NCBI GenBank assembly: GCA_963738425.1
Contig: CAVTWT010000025.1
Location: 1-64,000 of the forward strand
DNA length: 64,000 nucleotides
Reading direction: 5' to 3'
Source: CADEEN01 sp963738425
GTDB lineage: Bacteria > Pseudomonadota > Gammaproteobacteria > Burkholderiales > Burkholderiaceae_C
Positions 58,114 through 64,000 of the stretch are shown here, piece by piece. The stretch's first letter is position 1. Every line of letters starts with the position of its first letter. Under the pieces are notes generated by a model. The model was not told the DNA's origin and did not search any database. It saw only the letters and a program-made list of their open reading frames with translations. The position numbers and the translations under genes are program-made.

Positions 58114-60232
58114 TCAACGTGCCAACTGCTGCCACAGGAAACTGAACTCCAGCGCCATCATGTCGGCGCGCTGCTTGTTGTCGGCGGCGCCGCCGTGCCC
58201 GCCTTCGATGTTCTCGTAGTACAGCAGCGCGTGGCCCTGCTCGGCCATGCGGGCGGCCATCTTGCGCGCGTGGCCGGGGTGCACACGGTCGTCGCGGGTG
58301 CTGGTGGTGAACAGCACCTTGGGCAGCTTCGTCTCCTTGCGCAGGTTCTGGTACGGGCTGTACTTCGAGATGTGCGCCCACTCCTCGGGCTTGTCCGGGT
58401 CGCCGTACTCGGCCATCCAGCTCGCGCCAGCCAGCAGCTTGTGATAACGCTGCATGTCCAGGAGTGGCACCTGGCAGACCACCGCGTTGAAGAGGTCCGG
58501 GCGCTGCAGCATCACTGCGCCGACGAGCAGGCCGCCGTTGCTGCCGCCTTCGATGCCGAGGTGTTTTGCGGAAGTGATCTTGGCATCGACGAGGTCTTGC
58601 GCGACGGCGATGAAGTCGTCGTAGCTCTTCTGCTTGTTGGCGCCGACGGCGCCTTGGTGCCACGCCGGGCCGAACTCGCCGCCGCCGCGGATGTTGGCGA
58701 CGACGAGCACGCCGCCCTGGCTGTACCAGGCGCTGCCGAAGCCGCCCGAGTACCACGGCTGCTGCGAGACCTCGAAGCCGCCGTAGCCGTAGAGCAGCGT
58801 CGGGTTCTTGCCGTCGGCCTTGGCGTCCTTCGGCCAGACGATGAAGTAGGGCACTCTGGTGCCGTCCTTCGATGTCGCGAAGCGTTGCTCGACGCGCATG
58901 CCCTGCGCATCGAAGAACGCGGGGCGCGACTTCAGCGTTTCACGCGTGTCGCTGCCGGCGCTGCCGAGCATCAGCGAATCGGGCGTCAGGAAATCGGCGT
59001 AGCTGAGCAGGTACTGCTCGGCCAGCGGGTCTTTCGCACCCAGCATCGGGTCGTGCAAGGACTGCACGCCGAGCGTGCCGGGGAAGGGTGCCTTGACTTC
59101 GCGCAGTGTCCACTTCGAACCGTCGGCTCGCCACTCCTGCACGCGGCCGGCGACGTTGTCGAGCACCGACAGCAGCACGCGGCTGTGCGTGGCGGTGAAG
59201 CCTTCGAGCGAGCGTGTCGCCGTCGGCGTGAAAAGCGCGGTGAAGTTGCGTTCGCCCTTCAGGTAGGCCTCAGCGCCCGCAGTGAGCAGCGAGCCGCGCG
59301 GCCACGTCTTGTCGCCGAGCTTCCAGTCGCTGCGCAACTGGATCAGCACGCGGTCACGCCAGAAGGCGAAGCTGGCATCGCTCGGGTAGTCGAGCGCGAT
59401 CTGCTTGTCGCCCTGCAGAAGCCATTGCTTGCTGTTGTAGAAATCGGTCACGCGGCCGACCAGCGTGCGCTCGAAGCCGGGTGTGCGGTCCACGCTGACG
59501 ATGGCCGCCACGTCCTTGGCTTCGGCCTCGAACACGGTCGCGGCCTGGCCGATCGGCGTGCCGCGCCGCCAGCGCTTGACGATGCGCGGGTAGCCCGAGT
59601 CAGTCATCGAACCGGGCCCGAAGTCGCTCGTCACATAGACAGTGTTCTCGTCGATCCAGTCGACGGACGACTTGGCTTCAGCAACAACGAAGCCGCCATC
59701 CTTGGCTTCGATGAAGCGTTTGGCCTGCGTGTCGAACTCGCGCAGCACCGAGGCATCGGCGCCGCCGCGCGACAGGCTGAGCACGCAGCGCGTGTAGGGC
59801 GGCCCGAAACACGTCGCGCCTTTCCAGACCCAGTTCTCTTTTTCGGCGGCGCCGAGCGCGTCGAGGTCGAGCACCGTCTCCCACGCCGGCTGTGGCTTGC
59901 GGTACTCGGCCAGCGTCGTGCGCCGCCACAGGCCGCGCGGGTTCTTCGCGTCCTGCCAGAGGTTGTAGAGCGCGTCGCCGCGCCGCGTGACGCTGGGGAT
60001 CTTCTCCTTCGAGTCGAGGATCTCCAGAAAGCGCGCGCGCATCGACTCGAAACGTGGGTGCTTCTCCAACACCCCACGCGATTCGCGGTTGCGCTCGCGC
60101 ACCCAGTCCAGCGCCTTCTCGCCTTGCACCTCCTCGAGCCAGAGGTAGGGGTCGTCGGCGGGCGTTTGTGCGGCGGTGTGGAGCGCAGGCGGTCATGAGG
60201 GCGGCGATGAGGAGATGCTGGAGGTGCTTCAT
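58114..60232 (-). CDS. prolyl oligopeptidase family (S9) serine peptidase (frameshift after the leader)
   Basis: About 705 residues. ATG 60232 overlaps the yaeQ stop (ATGA) and begins a lipoprotein-like leader (HLLIAALMTACAP). A shift near 60180 then leads into TPADDPYLWLEEVQGEKALD, the normal start of S9A peptidases. After the propeller, the hydrolase domain has the nucleophile GGSNGG, the acid in STRDDRVHP and the His in EGGHGG. Cleaves proline-containing oligopeptides; the leader suggests the periplasm. Confidence 0.86.
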
Positions 60233-60783
60233 GAAGACAGGAGCGGTTGGAGGGCGACTTCGACGTTGGCCTCGGCGGTGTTGAACCACACGCTGCCGTC
60301 CTGCACGCTGATCTGCAATTGCATCGCCCGTTTGGCCAGCGCCGCCAGGGCCTGGCTTTGCTCGCTGGGCAACTGCCATACCGCCAGACGCGTGGTGCGC
60401 GTGAGCTTGTTCTTCACGCCCGCCCACCACACCGGCGTGCTGGCCGTGTAGGCAATGAAGGTGGCCTGCTCGGCGCGCGACGAAGCGCGCTGCATGCGGC
60501 GTTCGTCGGGCTGGCCGACCTCGATCCAGTGCACGAGCTGTCCGGACAGGTCGTGCTGCCAGAGGTCGGGCTCATCGGGGTCGGACAGGCCGCGCGCAAA
60601 CTGCAGCGTGCCGCGCTCGTCGTTCTTCGGTGCGAAGAGGGCGAAGGCGAGCAGCCGCACCATCATGCGTTCTTCGGTTTCGCTCGGGTGCAGCGCCAGC
60701 GTCAGCGCATGGTCGGCATAAACGCCGCGGTCCATGTCGGCGATCTGCAGCTGCGCTTTGTAGATGGTGGATTTGAGAGCCAA
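60229..60783 (-). CDS. yaeQ: YaeQ family protein
   Basis: 184 residues. Conserved YaeQ blocks are STIYKAQLQIADMDRGVYAD, LTLALHPSETEERMMVRLLA and HDLSGQLVHWIEVGQPDERR. A PD-(D/E)xK-fold protein once linked to RfaH suppression; its biochemical role is unknown. It overlaps the peptidase gene by 4 bp. Confidence 0.9.
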   Translation of the reverse strand: MALKSTIYKAQLQIADMDRGVYADHALTLALHPSETEERMMVRLLAFALFAPKNDERGTLQFARGLSDPDEPDLWQHDLSGQLVHWIEVGQPDERRMQRASSRAEQATFIAYTASTPVWWAGVKNKLTRTTRLAVWQLPSEQSQALAALAKRAMQLQISVQDGSVWFNTAEANVEVALQPLLSS

Positions 60784-60789
60784 TGAAAG

Positions 60790-61392
60790 TTACCCGTGTT
60801 TGCCGGCGGACCAGCCTTGATTTGAAAGCCAGCGTTGTCCGTCCGCGGCAGCCGGGGCTTCGAGCTCGGTGGCCATCGCGTCGTTCCAGCGGTTGAGAAA
60901 ACCGAACAGCGCGACCACGCCGGTGATCTCGACGATCTCGCCGTCGTCCCAATGCGCGCGCAGCTCGTGGCCGATGGCCGCATCGACCGCCCCCGGCGAT
61001 GCCGCCGCGGCCATCGCGAACTCGAGCGCGGCGCGTTCGGCCGGTGTGAAGAGGGCGCTGCTGCGAAAGCTCCACACCTCGTCGAGCCGCTTCGCATCCA
61101 TGCCCTCGGCGGCGCCGAAGCGCGCCGCGGCACGGATGGTGTGTGCTTCGCAATAGCGGCACCCGGCCACGCGGCTGGCCACATGGCCGATCAGCCGCTT
61201 CAGCTCGCTGGTGACGCGGCCTTGATTGCTCATCACCGCGCGGTTGAGTTCGGTGAAGGCGCGGGCGAGGGCCGGGCGGCGCATCATCGTCAACACGCTG
61301 TTCGGCGCAAAGCCGAGCGTGCCTTCGAAGAAACGCGCGAGCTCGGCGATCTCGGTGCTGTGGTCGGCGGGCAGGGGGGTGACGAGGGGCAT
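60790..61392 (-). CDS. carboxymuconolactone decarboxylase/AhpD-like family protein
   Basis: 200 residues from ATG 61392. An AhpD-like helical fold with the redox motif CRYCEAHT (CxxCxxH) near residue 93, preceded by LKRLIGHVASRVAG and followed by ALEFAMAAAASPGAVD and GEIVEITGVVALFGFLNRWN. Probably a peroxidase-type or disulfide-reducing protein. Six bases separate it from yaeQ. Confidence 0.82.
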   Translation of the reverse strand: MPLVTPLPADHSTEIAELARFFEGTLGFAPNSVLTMMRRPALARAFTELNRAVMSNQGRVTSELKRLIGHVASRVAGCRYCEAHTIRAAARFGAAEGMDAKRLDEVWSFRSSALFTPAERAALEFAMAAAASPGAVDAAIGHELRAHWDDGEIVEITGVVALFGFLNRWNDAMATELEAPAAADGQRWLSNQGWSAGKHG

Positions 61393-61424
61393 GGCGGCAG
61401 GCACTGTGCCACAGTGGCGCCACT

Positions 61425-61594
61425 CGGGGCAGCGCCGGGCCGCTCCCAAGCGTCGGCCCGAGTCTCCCCGCGGGGGAGTGCTTGCGCAGCAAGCGAGGGG
61501 TTGTCATGCCGGGGCAGCGCCGGGCCGCTCCCAAGCGTCGGCCCGAGCCTCCCCGCGGGGGAGTGCTTGCGCAGCAAGCGAGGGGTCGCCATGT
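61425..61594. repeat. 85-bp tandem duplication of the short-form GC-rich repeat
   Basis: Two almost identical units (61425-61509 and 61510-61594) with GGCCGCTCCCAAGCG, CCCCGCGGGG and GCTTGCGCAGCAAGC hairpins. They lie between the divergent AhpD-like and permease genes. No gene is within. Confidence 0.8.
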
Positions 61595-61653
61595 GCCACG
61601 TGCTTTCCTATGCAATGGCCTGCATATCGTGACGGTGCGGCGCAGGCCGGACA

Positions 61654-62400
61654 ATGACCCGCATGGGAGGCGGCTTCATCGACGCAGCGCAGACCGCGCT
61701 GGCCCTGCTCTGGAACTTCGACGCGCGCTTGGGCCGCGTGGTCGCGCTGTCGCTCTACGTCAGCGGCACGGCTTGCGTCATCGCCTCGATCTTCGGCATG
61801 GCGCTCGGCGCGTGGCTGGCCGTGGCGCGATTCCCGGGCCGGCGCGTCGTCATCGCGCTGCTCAACACCTTGCTGGCGCTGCCTTCCGTGGTGGTGGGCC
61901 TCGTCGTCTACCTGCTGCTGTCGCGCGCCGGGCCGCTCGGCTCGCTCGGCATCCTGTTCACGCCCACGGCGATGATCGTCGCGCAGACGATGCTCGTGCT
62001 GCCGGTGGTGGCCGCGCTGACGCGCCAGCTCATCGCCGATGCCTGGCAGGGCAACGGCGAGCAATTGCGCTCGATGGGCGCGCGAGATCTCGTCGCCGCC
62101 GGCCTGCTGCTGCTGCACGAACGCCTGGCCCTGGTGACGGTGCTGCTGACGGCGTTCGGACGCGCCGTCAGCGAAGTCGGCGCGGTGATGATCGTCGGCG
62201 GCAACATCGACGGCGTGACGCGCGTCATGACGACGACGATCGCGCTCGAAACCAGCAAGGGCGATCTGCCGCTGGCGCTGGGCCTGGGCATAGTGCTGCT
62301 CGGCGTGGTCGGCCTGCTCAACGCGCTGATCGCGATCGTGCAGCGGCGGCGCGGTGCGCACGAAGAGGCGCGCGTCGCTCTGGCTGCAGGCGGCACATGA
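61654..62400 (+). CDS. tupB: ABC transporter permease, tungstate type (TupB-like)
   Basis: 248 residues from ATG 61654 (ATG 61663 is possible). Five to six transmembrane segments (LSLYVSGTACVIASIFGMAL, LLNTLLALPSVVVGLVVYLL) and the permease coupling motif (SMGARDLVAAGLLLLHERLA, then GRAVSEVGAVMIVGGNIDG). The pattern matches TupB/ModB-like permeases for tungstate or molybdate. The stop overlaps the ATPase ATG (ATGA). No binding-protein gene (tupA) is in the window, so the substrate remains inferred. Confidence 0.8.
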   Translation: MTRMGGGFIDAAQTALALLWNFDARLGRVVALSLYVSGTACVIASIFGMALGAWLAVARFPGRRVVIALLNTLLALPSVVVGLVVYLLLSRAGPLGSLGILFTPTAMIVAQTMLVLPVVAALTRQLIADAWQGNGEQLRSMGARDLVAAGLLLLHERLALVTVLLTAFGRAVSEVGAVMIVGGNIDGVTRVMTTTIALETSKGDLPLALGLGIVLLGVVGLLNALIAIVQRRRGAHEEARVALAAGGT

Positions 62401-63257
62401 GTTCTCCGCTCATCACCTTGCAGGACGCCGGCGTGCGCTTCGGCGCGCATGCCGCGCTCACCGGCGTGAACTTCCTGCTCAGCGCCGGCGAGCGCGTGAT
62501 GCTCGTCGGCGCCAACGGCTGCGGCAAGACGACCTTGCTGCGCCTGCTGCACGGCCAGTTGCCGCACAGCGGCCAGCGACTTCTGCCGCAGCGCCGCGAG
62601 CCGACGCAGGCCATGGTCTTCCAGCGGCCCTTCCTGCTGCGCCTGTCGGTCTGGCACAACCTGCAGATCGCGCTCTGGCTGGCGCGCGTGCCGCGTGCGG
62701 AACGTGCGGCGCGCGCGATGGCCGCACTCGAGCGCGTGGGCCTGTCGCACGAGCGCGAGCGCCCGGCGCGTGTGCTCTCCGGCGGACAGCAGCAACGCCT
62801 GGCCCTCGCACGCGCCTGGGCCGTCAAGCCCGACGTGCTCTTCCTCGACGAACCCACCGCCAGCCTCGACCCGGGCGCCAAGCGCGAGGTCGAAGCGCTG
62901 ATCGAATCCTTTGCGCGAGACGACGGCGTGGCCATCGTCATGAGCACGCACAACCTCGGCCAGGCCAAGCGCCTGGGCACGCGCGTGGTGTATCTCGACG
63001 CCGGGCAGGTGGTGGTGGACCTGCCCGCAGCGATGTTCTTCTACGAGCCGCTGCCCGCCGCGGCAGCGCAATTCGTCAAGGGGGAGTCGCCGTGGGCTGC
63101 CTGGGCTAGAGGTGGCGCGCAGCGGCAGCCTTCGGCGATCACGCATCGCGCGACTTCACCGTGCGCAGCCCGAGGTGACGCTCGAAGGCGCATGGAAGTC
63201 GGCGGTCGCTGTGCAGAAGCTCAAGAAGCCGTCAAGGATGCAGCGGGCTGGCGATGA
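62397..63257 (+). CDS. tupC: ABC transporter ATP-binding protein, tungstate type (TupC-like), with run-on C-terminus
   Basis: 286 residues. Walker A GANGCGKTT, Q-loop MVFQRPFLLR, signature LSGGQQQRLALARAW, Walker B DVLFLDEPTASLD and H-loop STHNLGQ. The usual family length of ~235-240 residues is reached near FVKGESPWA (about 63100). The following ~50 codons are Arg/Ala-rich and lie antisense to a decayed vapC gene, so the normal stop appears lost or shifted. Confidence 0.85.
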   Translation: MSSPLITLQDAGVRFGAHAALTGVNFLLSAGERVMLVGANGCGKTTLLRLLHGQLPHSGQRLLPQRREPTQAMVFQRPFLLRLSVWHNLQIALWLARVPRAERAARAMAALERVGLSHERERPARVLSGGQQQRLALARAWAVKPDVLFLDEPTASLDPGAKREVEALIESFARDDGVAIVMSTHNLGQAKRLGTRVVYLDAGQVVVDLPAAMFFYEPLPAAAAQFVKGESPWAAWARGGAQRQPSAITHRATSPCAARGDARRRMEVGGRCAEAQEAVKDAAGWR

Positions 63258-63546
63258 CGGTGTCGATCGTTCTGCGAGTCGTTACGCTGAGGGCGCGCAG
63301 CTTGCGAAAGTTCTTTGCTGCGCTGGACGGCCACTTCGGGGCCACCCAGCATGCTCCAGATCAGCGTGGCTGAAAGGTGGCTCGCGCGCGAAGCCGGTTG
63401 GCGGCAGCGCCTGCAGCACTTCGGTCAGGATCAGATCGCCAATGCCAGCGGCGCCGAGCCGAGCAGGGCGTCGAGCTTGTCGAGCTTCAGGCGTCGATGT
63501 GCCGCGCAGAAAGTCGATCGATACGGCTGCTGTCGACGAGGATCAA
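63140..63546 (-). pseudogene. vapC: decayed VapC-type PIN-domain toxin gene
   Basis: Read on the - strand from 63546, pieces of a PIN toxin appear in successive frames. They are ILVDSS (catalytic Asp), DFLRGTSTP, LDALLGSAPLA, GDLILTEVLQ, NFRKLRALSV, RRTIDTVIAS, LLHSDR and FERHLGLRTV at the end. At least five shifts and an internal stop make it non-functional. Order and spacing match VapC from start to C-terminus. A possible antitoxin tail (WRGDLDA) lies just upstream near 63555-63580 but is too short to call. The region 63258-63722 holds nothing else recognisable. Confidence 0.65.
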
Positions 63547-63722
63547 CGGTCACGCCTCATCGCGCGTCGAGGTCACCACGCCATTGCACCGTTGCCGCGC
63601 AGACAGGCGAATTGCAGCCTGCTGGTCGATCTGAAGCAGAGGTCTTCAAACCGCATCTCAACCGCTTCGCGCTAGCTGCGAGCGCCACTGGCCTTCAAGG
63701 CGGCCGCCATCGAAGCTTCTCA

Positions 63723-64000
63723 TCAAATGACGATGTTCGTGCGCATGTGTATCTTTCTGACTTCGTACACACACGTCGCGGCGGGGCACAGGGTCGGCAT
63801 CAGCGCATCGAGCGGGCTGCGCACGCCACCGCCGCCGACATTGAGCACATGCGTGTAGATCATCGTCGTGTTCACGTCCGCGTGGCCCAGCAGCTCCTGC
63901 ACGGTGCGGATGTCATAGCCGGATTGCAGCAAGTGCGTGGCAAAGCAGTGGCGCAGCGTGTGCGGTGTTGCCGGCGCCACGACGCCAGCGCGCGCGGCGG
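63723..64000 (-). CDS. intI: integron integrase IntI, C-terminal part (cut by window edge)
   Basis: Tyrosine recombinase C-terminus reading in from beyond base 64000. Conserved IntI sequence is unmistakable: PATPHTLRHCFATHLLQSGY, DIRTVQELLGHADVNTTMIY and THVLNVGGGGVRSPLDAL. The catalytic Arg and His of HTLRH, His of LLGH and nucleophile Tyr of IYTH are all present; Cys replaces the common Ser after HTLRH. A 25-residue tail follows SPLDAL. Its 5' end, attI and any cassette array should lie to the right of the window. Confidence 0.85.
   Translation of the reverse strand, partial: AARAGVVAPATPHTLRHCFATHLLQSGYDIRTVQELLGHADVNTTMIYTHVLNVGGGGVRSPLDALMPTLCPAATCVYEVRKIHMRTNIVI

Overview
The window is a 64-kb, GC-rich chromosomal segment from a betaproteobacterium. 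It is most likely in Burkholderiales, close to the Rubrivivax/Leptothrix/Methylibium/Rhizobacter group. The reasons are the gene content (fliEF-fliR order, TamAB, YaeQ, a diheme cytochrome c4-type protein, DUF1329/DUF1302 pair) and dispersed GC-rich palindromic repeats between genes. This placement is inferred from recognised families; no database search was possible. No rRNA, tRNA or CRISPR array was seen.

Region 1 (1-12137, + strand) is one gene train: two c-type cytochromes, a DUF1329 protein, a DUF1302 outer-membrane protein, an RND/MMPL transporter, a YCF48-like protein, an acyl-CoA synthetase, an AraC-type regulator and a second acyl-CoA synthetase. It looks like an envelope export/import and CoA-activation cluster for hydrophobic acids. 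Nearly every gene here carries one or more single-base frameshifts while the coding signal continues in another frame. I therefore annotate whole genes and read most shifts as sequence errors.

Region 2 (12138-16261, - strand) is an accessory island with visibly more A/T. It has three short-overlap genes: a 55-aa ORF, a 921-aa protein with a gluzincin-type HEITH...WLEGLA signature, and a 179-aa helical protein. Both junctions are GTGA stop/start overlaps. This is the best candidate for an undescribed system.

Region 3 (16262-27477, - strand) holds tamB, tamA, a VWA-domain protein, a chimeric gene that starts with a copy of the VWA gene's 5' end, aspA, a GNAT acetyltransferase and a MoxR ATPase. 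Region 4 (27562-34045) holds a diheme cytochrome c, a DUF4396 membrane protein, a copper module (cueR-copA facing copZ across a symmetrical CueR-type operator), an orphan peptide-type substrate-binding protein and a small membrane protein.

Region 5 (34052-52827) is a large flagellar block: fliR-Q-P-O-N-M-L-K-J-I-H-G-F on the - strand, fliE on +, then ycgR, fliT, fliS, fliD and two flagellin genes on -. A block of three small accessory genes (45893-47495) is lodged between fliE and ycgR. GC-rich repeats sit at four otherwise tight operon junctions, and one appears to have displaced the fliH start.

Region 6 (52972-64000) holds a hybrid sensor kinase with an overlapping secreted sulfite-oxidase-fold protein, a membrane Ser/Thr kinase, DUF924, a small GNAT protein, a prolyl oligopeptidase, YaeQ, an AhpD-like protein and a tungstate-type ABC permease/ATPase pair. 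It ends with a decayed vapC toxin gene on the - strand and the C-terminal end of an integron integrase running off the right edge.
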